The position numbers were made by a program, and so were the translations under genes. The notes under the pieces were generated by a model. It ran no database searches. It was given only the letters and a program-made list of their open reading frames with translations, and was not told the DNA's origin. Below are positions 8,542 to 17,221 of a DNA stretch of 64,000 bases, piece by piece. The stretch is from positions 296,370 through 360,369 of the forward strand of contig NZ_NOKT01000003.1 of NCBI RefSeq assembly GCF_002237655.1, written 5' to 3'. The number at the start of each line of letters is the position of its first letter. The stretch's first letter is position 1. This DNA comes from Streptomyces sp. XY006 (GTDB lineage Bacteria > Actinomycetota > Actinomycetes > Streptomycetales > Streptomycetaceae).

Positions 8542-9504
8542 ATGACCGTCCAGGACGTCCGCTCCTTCAACCGCTTCTACACGAACGTCATCGGCGCGCT
8601 CGACTACGGCCGCCACCTCTACGCCCCCTACACCCTCACCGAGTCCCGCGTCCTCTACGAGCTCTCCCACGCGCCCGCGGACGCCGCCGACCTGCGGGCC
8701 CGGCTGCACCTGGACGCGGGGTATCTGACCCGCATCCTCAACGGCTTCGAGGAGAACGGGCTGATCGAGCGCAGCCCGTCCGACACCGACGGACGCCGCC
8801 GCCGCGTCGCCCTCACCGGACGCGGCCGGGAGGCCGCCGCGCTGCTCGACGCACGGGCCCGGGAGTCGGTCGGGGCCCTGCTGGACACCGTGCGGGCGGA
8901 GGACCGGCCGCGCCTGGCCGAGGCCATGCGGACCGTGCGGAGGATCCTCGGCGACGGCCCGGCCCCGCGCCCCGAGGACGTCGTCCTGCGCGAGCCCGCC
9001 CCCGGCGACCTCGGCTGGATCGTGCAGCGCAACGCCGCGCTGTACGCCGCCGAGTACGGCTGGAACGCCGAGTACGAGGCCCTGGTCGCCCGGATCGTCG
9101 CCGACTACGCCGAACACCACGACCCACGCCGGGAACGCACCTGGATCGCCGAGCTGGACGGCCGGCCGGTCGGCTGCGTGATGTGCGTGGCGGACGGCAC
9201 GCCCGGGGCGGCCCGCCTGCGCCTGCTGCTGGTCGAGCCGCACGCGCGCGGTCTGCGCATCGGCGACCGCCTGGTGGGCGCCGTCGTCGACTTCGCCCGC
9301 GAGGCCGGCTACCGCGAGGTGGTGCTGTGGACCAACGACGTCCTCGGCGCGGCCCGCCGCCTCTACCTGCGCCACGGCTTCGCCCTGGTCGCCGAGAAAC
9401 CGCACCGGTCCTTCGGGGCGGACCTGACCGGCCAGGACTGGCGACTGGATCTTCACGCAACACCCGGCGGGCGGAGGGGAGTCGCCGGCGGGGGTGCCGG
9501 GTAG
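8542..9504 (+). CDS. MarR-type regulator fused to a GNAT acetyltransferase
   Basis: A 320-residue two-domain protein. Residues 1-140 are a MarR winged helix (YTLTESRVLYEL, LHLDAGYLTRILNGFEENGLIERS, then the wing DTDGRRRRVALT). Residues 150-305 are a GNAT domain with the acetyl-CoA loop seen as LLLVEPHARGLRIGDRLV and the late strand VVLWTNDVLGAARRLYLRHGF. The ATG at 8542 is preferred over the upstream in-frame start because the MarR fold begins there. The fusion is known in actinobacteria. It presumably senses a ligand and either modifies a small molecule or couples acetylation to regulation. Confidence 0.85.
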   Translation: MTVQDVRSFNRFYTNVIGALDYGRHLYAPYTLTESRVLYELSHAPADAADLRARLHLDAGYLTRILNGFEENGLIERSPSDTDGRRRRVALTGRGREAAALLDARARESVGALLDTVRAEDRPRLAEAMRTVRRILGDGPAPRPEDVVLREPAPGDLGWIVQRNAALYAAEYGWNAEYEALVARIVADYAEHHDPRRERTWIAELDGRPVGCVMCVADGTPGAARLRLLLVEPHARGLRIGDRLVGAVVDFAREAGYREVVLWTNDVLGAARRLYLRHGFALVAEKPHRSFGADLTGQDWRLDLHATPGGRRGVAGGGAG

Positions 9505-9515
9505 GGTCCCTCCAC

Positions 9516-10319
9516 ATGAAGCTGGCGTTCTCCACCCTCGGTGTCCCCGGCCTGCCCCTGCCCGACGTGCTGCGGCTCGCGACCACCCACGGCTACCACG
9601 GTGTCGAGCTGCGCACCCACCCCGAGGAACCGGTCCACCCCGGCCTCGACGCGGCCCGGCGGGCCGAGGTGGCGGCCGAGTTCAAGGGTTCGGGCGTAGA
9701 ACTCCTCGGCCTCGCGGGCTACACACGGGTCGCCGCGCCCGGCGACGATGAGCCCGTCCTGGCCGAGCTCCGCGCCCTCCTCGACCTGGCCCGCGACCTG
9801 GGCGCCCCGTACGTCCGTGTCTTCCCCGGCGGCGATCCCGACGCCCAGAGCCCCGACGAGGTCGACGCGACGGCCGCCCGCCGCCTGGGCACGGCCGCCG
9901 AGTACGCCAACGACCTCGGCGTGCGCATCCTCCTGGAGACCCACGACTCGCACCGCACCGCGGCCGACGCCATGCGGGTCCTCGGCCTCGTCGGCCACCG
10001 CCAGGTCGGCGCGCTCTGGGACGTCATGCACACCTGGCTCGGCGGCGAACAGCCCTCCGAGTCCTACGCGGCCCTCTCCCCGCACCTCGGCTACGTCCAG
10101 GTCAAGGACATCGCCTCGGCCGACGACACCACCCCGCTGCCCCTGGGCGAGGGCGTCCTCCCGCTGGCCGAATGCGTCGAGATCCTCTCCCGCCACGGCT
10201 GGGACGGCTGGCTGTGCTGGGAGTACGAAAAGCGCTGGTACGAACAGGCGCCCCCACTGCCCGACCTGCTCGGCCCCGGCCGCGAGCACCTGAGCAGACT
10301 GCTGAACGAGTCGGCGTGA
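9516..10319 (+). CDS. Sugar phosphate isomerase/epimerase (TIM barrel)
   Basis: A 267-residue xylose-isomerase-like TIM barrel. Metal-site acids are seen in ILLETHDSH, ALWDVMHTW and the histidine/glutamate-rich C-terminal strand LCWEYEKRW. ATG 9516 comes 11 bases after the MarR-GNAT stop, so the two are probably co-transcribed. It is distinct from the 1382-2218 epimerase. It is likely cytosolic and metal-dependent; substrate unknown. Confidence 0.85.
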   Translation: MKLAFSTLGVPGLPLPDVLRLATTHGYHGVELRTHPEEPVHPGLDAARRAEVAAEFKGSGVELLGLAGYTRVAAPGDDEPVLAELRALLDLARDLGAPYVRVFPGGDPDAQSPDEVDATAARRLGTAAEYANDLGVRILLETHDSHRTAADAMRVLGLVGHRQVGALWDVMHTWLGGEQPSESYAALSPHLGYVQVKDIASADDTTPLPLGEGVLPLAECVEILSRHGWDGWLCWEYEKRWYEQAPPLPDLLGPGREHLSRLLNESA

Positions 10320-10383
10320 TCAGGCCCTGAGGACGCCGTCCGGAGCGCTCTCCGGGAATCCCGCGAAATTTCTCACCTCGGCG

Positions 10384-10415
10384 TGCAACCCTTCCCGTCC
10401 TTCGCCGGTCGTATC
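10384..10415 (+). promoter_or_regulatory. Orphan ECF-sigma-like promoter
   Basis: TGCAACC, a 19-base spacer and CGTATC resemble the AAC / CGTC pattern of actinobacterial extracytoplasmic-function sigma promoters. No convincing ORF follows on the + strand before the hairpin at 10481-10512. A transcript would be about 90 bases. Confidence 0.35.
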
Positions 10416-10480
10416 TGGTGTCAGGACTTCTGGAGGGGGATCCGGGGGGATCGCGGGGGACCTGACGGGAGGGGAAAAGC

Positions 10481-10512
10481 CGAGGGGCCCGGTCGACGGA
10501 TCGGGCCCCTCG
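10481..10512. terminator. Bidirectional terminator hairpin between the epimerase and rbsD
   Basis: CGAGGGGCCCG and its exact complement CGGGCCCCTCG form an 11-base-pair stem with a 10-base loop. It sits between convergent genes (the + strand epimerase and the - strand ribose operon), so it can end both transcripts. Confidence 0.75.
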
Positions 10513-10596
10513 AAACCTCTCCGGGGCACCACGGACCCGAGCCGGGCGCCGGAAGAACCGGAGCCGGGCCGCGCGTCACGAGTGCCGAGCCGGGTG

Positions 10597-10986
10597 TCAG
10601 AAGAAGACGCCGCAGCGCAGCAGCACGTTCGCGTACGGCCGTGCCTCGCCCGTGCGGACGATCAGCCGGGCTCCCGCCGACAGCTCCTTGAGCCGCTCGT
10701 GCGGCACGAGCTCCAGCGCGGGGAAGCGGCCCTGCAGCAGCTCCGCCGCCTGCGGGTTGGCCCGCCGGACCTCGTCGGCCGCCGTCGCCCCCTCGATCAC
10801 CAGCTCGTCCAGCAGCCCGTCCACCACCTCGGCGAACGCCGGCACCCCGGCACGGAACGCCAGGTCCACCACCCGCGGCCCGTCCGGGATGGGCATGCCC
10901 GCGTCGCACACCAGCACCCCGTCCCCGTGCCCGAGCGCGGCCAGCGCACCGGCGAGGTGGCGGTTCAGTATCCCGGCCTTCTTCAC
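10597..10986 (-). CDS. rbsD: D-ribose pyranase
   Basis: A 129-residue RbsD/FucU family protein that interconverts pyranose and furanose forms of ribose so that ribokinase can use it. Family blocks are MKKAGILNRHLAGALAALGHGD (catalytic His near residue 20), VCDAGMPIP and the C-terminal IVRTGEARPYANVLLRCGV. The start is GTG 10986, whose GTGA overlaps the rbsK stop by 4 bases. It is the last gene of the ribose operon and is followed by the terminator at 10481-10512. Confidence 0.93.
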   Translation of the reverse strand: MKKAGILNRHLAGALAALGHGDGVLVCDAGMPIPDGPRVVDLAFRAGVPAFAEVVDGLLDELVIEGATAADEVRRANPQAAELLQGRFPALELVPHERLKELSAGARLIVRTGEARPYANVLLRCGVFF

Positions 10987-11885
10987 AGCTCAGCGACCTC
11001 CGCCGCCGTCGGGAAGGACGCCTGCGCGCCCTCCTTCGTCACCGTCACCGCCCCCACCCGCGCCGCGTAGGCGGCCGCCTCGGCCAGGGACTCACCCGCC
11101 CCGAGCCGCCAGGCCAGCGCGGCCGTGAACGCGTCCCCGGCGCCGGTCGTGTCCACGGCCTCCACCTTCACGGACGGGACCCGCTCGACCCCCTGCGGCG
11201 ACGCCACCAGCGCGCCCTCGGCGCCCAGCGTCACGACCACCGACCGCGGGCCCTTCGCGAGCAGGATCCGCGCCCAGTCCTCGGGAGCGTCCCCGACCGC
11301 CGAGCCGCCCAGGATCACCTTCGCCTCGTGCTCGTTCACGATCAGCGGGTCGCAGGCCGCGAGCACCTCGGACGGCAACGGCCGCGGCGGCGAGGGGTTC
11401 AGCACGAAACGGCTGCCCGGCGCCAGGTTCCGTACGACCTCGACCACCGTCTCCAGCGGGATCTCCAGCTGCGCCGACACCACCTGGGAGCCCTGGAAGA
11501 GGCACGCGGCGGCGCTCACGTCCTGCGGGGTCAGCCGGCCGTTCGCGCCCGGCGAGACCACGATGCTGTTGTCCCCGGACGGGTCGACCGTGATCAGCGC
11601 GACCCCGGTCGGCGCGCCGCCCACCAGGACCCCCACCGTGTCGACGCCGGCCTGCCGCTGCGAGTCCAGCAGCAGCCGGCCGTGGTCGTCGTCGCCGACC
11701 CGGGCCAGCAGCGCCGTACGGGCGCCGAGCCGGGCGGCGGCGACCGCCTGGTTCGCGCCCTTGCCGCCCGGGTGGACGGCCAGGTCGGAGCCGAGCACGG
11801 TCTCGCCGGCGCCGGGCCGGCGCTCCACCGAGATCACCAGGTCGGCGTTGGCCGACCCCACGACCAGGAGGTCGTAGTCGTACAT
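10983..11885 (-). CDS. rbsK: Ribokinase (PfkB family)
   Basis: A 300-residue PfkB sugar kinase that phosphorylates ribose at O5. The N-terminal family signature GGKGANQAVAAARLGA and the C-terminal DTTGAGDAF with the catalytic aspartate are both present. The start is ATG 11885 (MYDYDLLVVGSANADLV); a longer frame exists upstream but the kinase fold begins here. It lies downstream of the rbsCB fusion, with a stable hairpin in the 73-base gap, and overlaps rbsD by 4 bases. Confidence 0.95.
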   Translation of the reverse strand: MYDYDLLVVGSANADLVISVERRPGAGETVLGSDLAVHPGGKGANQAVAAARLGARTALLARVGDDDHGRLLLDSQRQAGVDTVGVLVGGAPTGVALITVDPSGDNSIVVSPGANGRLTPQDVSAAACLFQGSQVVSAQLEIPLETVVEVVRNLAPGSRFVLNPSPPRPLPSEVLAACDPLIVNEHEAKVILGGSAVGDAPEDWARILLAKGPRSVVVTLGAEGALVASPQGVERVPSVKVEAVDTTGAGDAFTAALAWRLGAGESLAEAAAYAARVGAVTVTKEGAQASFPTAAEVAEL

Positions 11886-11912
11886 GAGTCGTCTCCCCAC
11901 GTGAGTGACATG

Positions 11913-11947
11913 GGCGGGCGGTCCCACGCGCCGTGCGACCGCCCGCC
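11913..11947 (-). other. Intra-operon hairpin between rbsCB and rbsK
   Basis: GGCGGGCGGTC at 11913-11923 pairs exactly with GACCGCCCGCC at 11937-11947, giving an 11-base-pair stem with a 13-base loop in the only sizeable gap of the ribose operon. It may attenuate transcription into rbsKD or protect the upstream transcript from 3' decay. Confidence 0.5.
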
Positions 11948-11958
11948 GTTCCCCGATG

Positions 11959-13908
11959 TCAGCCGCTGAAGCCGGCCACGTTCTCCTTCGTGACCACCTT
12001 CACCGGCACCTTCACCGTCTCCTCGACCTTCTCGCCCCGCAGCGCCTTGAGGGCGTTGTCCACGGCGATCCGCCCGAGCTGCGACGGCTGCTGCGCCACC
12101 GACGCGTACAGCGTGCCGCCCTCGACCGCCTTCAGTCCGTCAGGCGTGCCGTCGAAGCCCACGACCGAGACCGACGTGCCGGCCTTGGAACCCAGCGCCT
12201 TGATCGCGCCGAGGGCCATCTCGTCGTTCGCGGCGATGACGCCCTGGACGTCCGGGTGGGCCTGGAGCAGGTTCGACATCACGTCGAGGCCCTTGGTGCG
12301 GTCGAAGTCGGCGGGCTGCTGGGCGACGACCCGGATGCCCGGGAAGGCCTTGAGGCCCTTGGCGAAGCCCGCGGCGCGTTCCCGGGCCGCGGACGTGCCC
12401 GCCTGGCCCTGCAGGATCACGATCTTGCCCTTGCCGCCCAGCTTGTCGGCGATGGTCTGCGCGGCCAGTTCACCGCCGGCGACGTTGTCGGAGGCGACCA
12501 GGGTGTCGGTGTGGGCGTTGTTCACCGTGCGGTCCACGGCGATGACCGGGATGTCCGCCTTGTCAGCGGCCTTCACGGAGTTGCTCGCCGCGTCCGAGTC
12601 CACCGGGTTGACGATGATCGCGCCGAGGTTCGAACTGGTGAAGTTCTGCAGCTGGTTGGCCTGCTGGGAGGCGTCGTTCTGGGCGTCCGTGACGGTCAGG
12701 TCGACGCCCAGCTTCTTCGCCTCGGCCTCGGCGCCCGCCCGGATCTGCACGAAGAAGGGGTTGTTGAGGGTGGACAGCGACAGGCCCATCTTCGGGGCGG
12801 CCGCGGAGGAGGAGCCGTTGTGCAGGAACGACGTGGCGCCGACGATGGCGACGGTGACCACGGCCGCCAGCGCGTAGGTCGTCGCCTGCCTGCCCTTGCC
12901 GCCGCCCGCGCCGCCCGCGACCGGGGTGACCCCGGCCTTGCGGCGGGCCGTGTCCAGCAGCACCGCCAGCGCGATCACGACGCCGATGACGACCTGCTGC
13001 CAGAACGCCGAGACGTTCAGCAGGTTCAGTCCGTTGCGCAGCACCGCCAGGATGAGCGCGCCGATCAGCGTGCCGGACGCCTTGCCGGTGCCGCCCGCGA
13101 GGGAGGCACCGCCGATGACGACCGCGGCGATCGCGTCCAGCTCGTACCCGTCGGCGGCCTGCGGCTGCGCGGAGGAGAGACGGGCGGCCAGCACGACACC
13201 CGCAACGGCGGCGAACACACCGGAGAAGGCGTAGATGGCGAGCTTCTGCTTCTTCACGCGCAGCCCGGAAAGACGCGCGGCCTCCTCGTTGCCGCCGATC
13301 GCGTACATGGAGCGGCCGATGTACGTCCGGCCGAGCACGAACGCGGCGATCAGGCCCATCACGACCATGACCAGCACCGGCACGGGCAGCCAGCCGCCGA
13401 GGGTGTCGCCGAGGTGGGAGACCGAGTCGGGAAAGGCGATCGGGGACCCCTCGGAGACGACCAGGGACAGACCGCGGGCCACGGACAGCATGGCGAGCGT
13501 GGCGATGAACGGCGGCAGCTTGCCGTAGGAGATCAGGACGCCGTTGACCAGGCCGCAGACGATGCCCGTCGCTATGGCGAGGAGCACGGCGAGGAAGACC
13601 GGGACGCCCGCCGACGTGGCGCTCCAGGCGAGCACCGTGGCCGACAGCGCGGCGACCGAGCCGACCGACAGGTCGATGCCCGCCGAGACGATCACGAACG
13701 TCACACCGAAGGCGAGGATGGCGGTCACGGCCGCCTGCACGCCGACGTTGAGGAGGTTGTCCGTCGTCAGGAAGTCGCCGGACAGCGCCGACATCGCGAC
13801 GACGAGGACGATGAGCGCGGTGAGCGCGCCGTTGTCGAGCAGGAGACGGCGCAGGCCCCCGGAGGCGCCCCGCGCGCCCGTCGTGCTCTTGAGCGTGTCA
13901 GTGGCCAC
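11959..13908 (-). CDS. Ribose ABC permease fused to its substrate-binding protein
   Basis: A 649-residue fusion. Residues 1 to about 320 are an RbsC-type permease with many membrane helices and typical blocks (SAGIDLSVGSVAALSA, GGNEEAARLSGLRV). A linker and one further membrane helix (YALAAVVTVAIVGATSFL) lead to an RbsB-type periplasmic-binding domain from about residue 355 (MGLSLSTLNNPFFVQI, VGFDGTPDGLKAVEGG). The solute receptor is therefore tethered to the pore instead of being a free lipoprotein. GTG 13908 overlaps the end of rbsA by 11 bases. Such fusions occur in Streptomyces. Confidence 0.93.
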   Translation of the reverse strand: MATDTLKSTTGARGASGGLRRLLLDNGALTALIVLVVAMSALSGDFLTTDNLLNVGVQAAVTAILAFGVTFVIVSAGIDLSVGSVAALSATVLAWSATSAGVPVFLAVLLAIATGIVCGLVNGVLISYGKLPPFIATLAMLSVARGLSLVVSEGSPIAFPDSVSHLGDTLGGWLPVPVLVMVVMGLIAAFVLGRTYIGRSMYAIGGNEEAARLSGLRVKKQKLAIYAFSGVFAAVAGVVLAARLSSAQPQAADGYELDAIAAVVIGGASLAGGTGKASGTLIGALILAVLRNGLNLLNVSAFWQQVVIGVVIALAVLLDTARRKAGVTPVAGGAGGGKGRQATTYALAAVVTVAIVGATSFLHNGSSSAAAPKMGLSLSTLNNPFFVQIRAGAEAEAKKLGVDLTVTDAQNDASQQANQLQNFTSSNLGAIIVNPVDSDAASNSVKAADKADIPVIAVDRTVNNAHTDTLVASDNVAGGELAAQTIADKLGGKGKIVILQGQAGTSAARERAAGFAKGLKAFPGIRVVAQQPADFDRTKGLDVMSNLLQAHPDVQGVIAANDEMALGAIKALGSKAGTSVSVVGFDGTPDGLKAVEGGTLYASVAQQPSQLGRIAVDNALKALRGEKVEETVKVPVKVVTKENVAGFSG

Positions 13909-15454
13909 GGGAGGCCTCCGTTCCGGTCGTGGTCGTGGTCGTGGTTGTGGTCGTGTTCGGGGTCGTGGGAGTGCTGACGGCGAGTGCCATCACGGCGTCC
14001 TGGGTCGCCTCGTCGGCGGAGAGTTCACCGGCGATCCGCCCCTGGGCCATCACCAGCACCCGGTCGCTCATGCCGAGCACCTCGGGCAGGTCGCTGGAGA
14101 TCATCAGGACGGCCGCGCCGGCGGCGGTGAGTTCGTTGACGAGCTGGTAGATCTCGACCTTGGCGCCGACGTCGATGCCGCGCGTCGGCTCGTCGAGGAT
14201 CAGCACCTTGGTGTCGGCGAGCAGCCACTTGCCGATGACGACCTTCTGCTGGTTGCCGCCGGAGAGCGTGCGCACGTGCTGCCCGAGGCCCGCCATGCGC
14301 ACCCCCAGCTGCCCGGCGATCCGCGCGGCCGCCTCGCGCTGGGCCCGGAGGTCGACGAGCCCCGCGCGCGTGGCCGACCGCAGGGTCACCAGCCCGAGGT
14401 TCTCCTCCACCGACGCGTCCAGCACCAGCCCCTGGCCCTTGCGGTCCTCGGGGATGAGCCCGATGCCCGCGGTCATCGCCGCGTTGACGTCGTGCTTGGC
14501 GACCGGGCTGCCGGAGACCTTCACACTGCCCCTGTCGTACGGGTCGGCCCCGAAGACCGCCCGGACGACCTCGGTCCGCCCGGCCCCGACCAGCCCCGCG
14601 ATGCCGACGACCTCGCCGGCGTGCACCTCGAAGCCGACGTCGTGGAAGACACCGTCCCGGGTGAGCCCCTCGACGGTGAGCAACGGGGCGCCCCGGTCGG
14701 GCCGTTCGCGCGGGTACTGCTGCTCGATCGAGCGCCCGACCATGAGCCGGACCAGCTCGTCCTCGGGCGTGGAGGCCGGCACCTGGCCCACGCTCCTGCC
14801 GTCCCGGATGACCGTCACGCGGTCGCCGAGCGCGGCGATCTCCTCCAGGTGGTGCGTGATGAAGACGATCCCGACGCCGTCCTCGCGCAGCGTGCGCACG
14901 ATCGCGAAGAGCTTGTCGACCTCCTCCGAGGTGAGCACGGCCGTCGGCTCGTCCATGATCAGCACCCGGGCGTCCAGGCTCAGCGCCTTGGCGATCTCGA
15001 CCATCTGCAGCCGGGCGATGCCCAGTTCGCGCACCCGCGCCCGCGGCGACACGCTCACCCCGACCCGCTTGAGCAGGACCTCGGCGTCCGCCTCCATCCG
15101 CTTGCGGTCGATCATCCCGAAGCGGCGGGGCTGCCGCCCGAGGAAGATGTTCTCGGCGACCGTCAGGTCGGGAACCAGGTTGAACTCCTGGTAGATGGTG
15201 GCGATCCCGAGCCGTTCGGAGTCCTGCGCGCTCTGGATGCGGGTCTCCGCGCCGCCGACCAGGATCCGGCCGGCGTCGGGTGTGTAGGCGCCGGAGAGCA
15301 TCTTGATGAGGGTGCTCTTGCCGGCGCCGTTCTCACCGAGCAGCACGTGCACCTCGCCCCGGCGCAGGTCGAAGTCGACGCCGTCCAGCGCGACCACGCC
15401 CGGGAAGGTCTTCCGCAGGCCCTCGATGCGCAGCAACTCGTCCGCGTTGCTCAC
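13898..15454 (-). CDS. rbsA: Ribose ABC transporter ATP-binding protein
   Basis: A 518-residue ATPase with two ABC domains, as in RbsA. The first has Walker A GENGAGKST and Walker B VLIMDEPTAVLT. The second has the degenerate phosphate loop GLVGAGRTE, signature LSGGNQQKV and VLILDEPTRGID. GTG 15454 (MSNADELLRIEGL) overlaps the rbsR stop by 4 bases; the long open frame further upstream is a shadow of the regulator. The C-terminus is a threonine-rich tail (TTPNTTTTTTTTTTG) encoded by a GTG/GTC-like repeat run. Confidence 0.95.
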   Translation of the reverse strand: MSNADELLRIEGLRKTFPGVVALDGVDFDLRRGEVHVLLGENGAGKSTLIKMLSGAYTPDAGRILVGGAETRIQSAQDSERLGIATIYQEFNLVPDLTVAENIFLGRQPRRFGMIDRKRMEADAEVLLKRVGVSVSPRARVRELGIARLQMVEIAKALSLDARVLIMDEPTAVLTSEEVDKLFAIVRTLREDGVGIVFITHHLEEIAALGDRVTVIRDGRSVGQVPASTPEDELVRLMVGRSIEQQYPRERPDRGAPLLTVEGLTRDGVFHDVGFEVHAGEVVGIAGLVGAGRTEVVRAVFGADPYDRGSVKVSGSPVAKHDVNAAMTAGIGLIPEDRKGQGLVLDASVEENLGLVTLRSATRAGLVDLRAQREAAARIAGQLGVRMAGLGQHVRTLSGGNQQKVVIGKWLLADTKVLILDEPTRGIDVGAKVEIYQLVNELTAAGAAVLMISSDLPEVLGMSDRVLVMAQGRIAGELSADEATQDAVMALAVSTPTTPNTTTTTTTTTTGTEASRGH

Positions 15455-16467
15455 GACTGGCTCCTGTTCGTTACGGGGTTCTCGCCGCAGGAGCGGCGTA
15501 CGACGAGTCGGGCGGGGAGGGTCACGGACTCGCCGGGCCGTCCCTCGATGCGGTCGACCAGGGCCCGTACGGCGGCCCGGCCCAGCTCGCCCGTGGGCTG
15601 GGCGATCGCGGTGACCGGCGGATCGGTGTGCACGAACCACCGGATGTCGTCGAACGCGGCCAGCGCGAGGTCGTCCGGCACGCGCAGACCACGCGCCCGT
15701 ACGGCGTCCAGCGCGCCGAGCGCCATCAGGTTGTCGGCCGCGAACACGACCTCGGGCGGCTCGGCCAGGTCCAGGAAGCCCTCGGTGACGCGGCGCCCGC
15801 TCTCGGCCTGGAAGTCGCCCTGCCCTATGTAGGCGTCGGGCAGGGGAAGCCCGTACGCGCCGAGCGCCTCCCGGAAGGCCTCCACGCGTTCCCGGCCGGT
15901 CGTGGTCGCCGCCGGGCCCGCGATGATCGCGAGCCGCCGGTGCCCGAGCCGGTACAGGTGCGCCACCAGGTCCCGCACCGCCGCCCGTCCGTCGGACCGG
16001 ACGACCGGCACGTCCACGCCCGGGATCCACCGGTCGACGAAGACCATCGGCGTCCCGGCCCGGGCGGCGTCCAGCATCAGCGGCGAGCCGCCGTCGGTGG
16101 GGGAGACCAGCAGACCGTCGATGCGCCGGTCCAGCAGGTTGCGCACATGGTGGTCCTGGAGGTCGGGCCGCTCGTCGGCGTTGCCGATGATCACGCTGTA
16201 GCCGAGCGCGCGGGCCTCCTCCTCGACGGAGCGGGCCAGTTCGGTGAAGTACGGGTTGAGGACGTCGCTGATGACCAGGCCGAGGGTGTGGGTCTGGTCG
16301 GTGCGCAGGGAGCGGGCGACGGCGTTCGGGCGGTAGCCCAGGGTCTCGACGGCGGCCAGCACGCGGGTGCGTGCCGCGGCGCTGACCGACGGGTGGTCGT
16401 TCAGGACGCGCGAGACCGTGGCGACGGAGACGCCCGCCTCGGCAGCGACGTCCTTGATGCTCGCCAT
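15451..16467 (-). CDS. rbsR: LacI family regulator of the ribose operon
   Basis: A 338-residue LacI/RbsR-type repressor. Residues 1-58 are the helix-turn-helix and hinge (ASIKDVAAEAGVSVATVSRV, YRPNAVARSL), followed by a sugar-binding domain. ATG 16467 has an ideal AAGGAGG upstream and starts exactly at the headpiece. It is the first gene of the operon, so it is probably autoregulated through the twin operators at 16517-16556. By family precedent ribose or a phosphate of it is the inducer. Confidence 0.92.
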   Translation of the reverse strand: MASIKDVAAEAGVSVATVSRVLNDHPSVSAAARTRVLAAVETLGYRPNAVARSLRTDQTHTLGLVISDVLNPYFTELARSVEEEARALGYSVIIGNADERPDLQDHHVRNLLDRRIDGLLVSPTDGGSPLMLDAARAGTPMVFVDRWIPGVDVPVVRSDGRAAVRDLVAHLYRLGHRRLAIIAGPAATTTGRERVEAFREALGAYGLPLPDAYIGQGDFQAESGRRVTEGFLDLAEPPEVVFAADNLMALGALDAVRARGLRVPDDLALAAFDDIRWFVHTDPPVTAIAQPTGELGRAAVRALVDRIEGRPGESVTLPARLVVRRSCGENPVTNRSQS

Positions 16468-16516
16468 CGCCGCTCCACCTCCTTGTGGAACCGGAACCCG
16501 CCACGTCACGGGTTCG

Positions 16517-16556
16517 TGGAATCGATTACATCGACGGGTGGATGGAATCGATTACA
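16517..16556. promoter_or_regulatory. Twin LacI-type operators upstream of rbsR
   Basis: The 14-base element TGGAATCGATTACA occurs twice, at 16517-16530 and 16543-16556, 26 bases apart, so both copies face nearly the same side of the helix. Each contains the palindrome AATCGATT with the central CG of LacI-family sites. They lie 50-90 bases upstream of rbsR and are its likely binding sites. Confidence 0.75.
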
Positions 16557-16687
16557 CGCGGGTAAATCAAGACCCCGGCGGCACCTCTTGACCGGATCGT
16601 GATGTCGCGGGGGTGCCCCCGGAGGTCCAGGCTGGAGGGAGGGGGAGGTCGTTTTTTCCGGGCCCGCGGGGCCGGAGCGGAGGAGTC

Positions 16688-17053
16688 ATGACGGCGGCGA
16701 CCAGGAACGACGTGCCCGTCGCACTCGAAGGCGACGGAGTGGAACTGCGGATCAAGCCGATCGGCGGCGGCCTGTCGGTCGGCTACATCACCCTGCCCCG
16801 GGGCACCGACATGGGCCCGGCCCTGAAGGGCATGCCGGACGACGCCTGCCCGTGTCCGCACTGGGGCTATCTGCTCAAGGGCCGGATCCGGATGCACACG
16901 GCGGCGGGCGAGGAGGAGTACGAGGCGGGGCAGGCCTACTACTGGCCGCCCGGGCACGTCCCGGTGGCGCTGGAGGACAGCGAGCTGGTCGAGTTCTCGC
17001 CGAGTGAGGACTTCCAGCGGGTGATCGACCACGTGGTGGCGCAGGCCGGCTGA
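16688..17053 (+). CDS. Cupin-domain protein
   Basis: A 121-residue single-domain cupin. The double-stranded beta-helix signature is visible in PHWGYLLKGRIRMHT and the second motif around YYWPPGHVPVAL. It may bind a metal through these histidines and act as a small dioxygenase, isomerase or ligand sensor. ATG 16688 follows GGAGGAG. It is divergent from rbsR but separated by more than 200 bases; a link to ribose metabolism is possible but not shown. Confidence 0.85.
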   Translation: MTAATRNDVPVALEGDGVELRIKPIGGGLSVGYITLPRGTDMGPALKGMPDDACPCPHWGYLLKGRIRMHTAAGEEEYEAGQAYYWPPGHVPVALEDSELVEFSPSEDFQRVIDHVVAQAG

Positions 17054-17221
17054 GCCGGGAGCCGCGGGCAGGCCCGAGCCGGGCACCTGTGTCCCCGCCG
17101 GGCCGGGCGACGGGGGCCGGCCGGGCCGGGTGGCCGCGGGTCCGCCGGAAAACCGCCCCGCGCACCGATGAGTTCCGGCGGCCCGGGGAGTCTCCCTCTC
17201 GTCGACCACAGGAGGAACGCT

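Noticed and set aside
10383..10691. A 102-codon + strand ORF after the orphan promoter
   Set aside because: It begins inside the promoter element, has no ribosome site, runs through the terminator hairpin and into antisense of rbsD, and its composition is Gly/Arg-rich.
11905..13977. A 690-codon + strand frame opposite the ribose permease fusion
   Set aside because: Composition of His/Asp/Arg/Gly without any fold signature, entirely antisense to a clear transporter gene.
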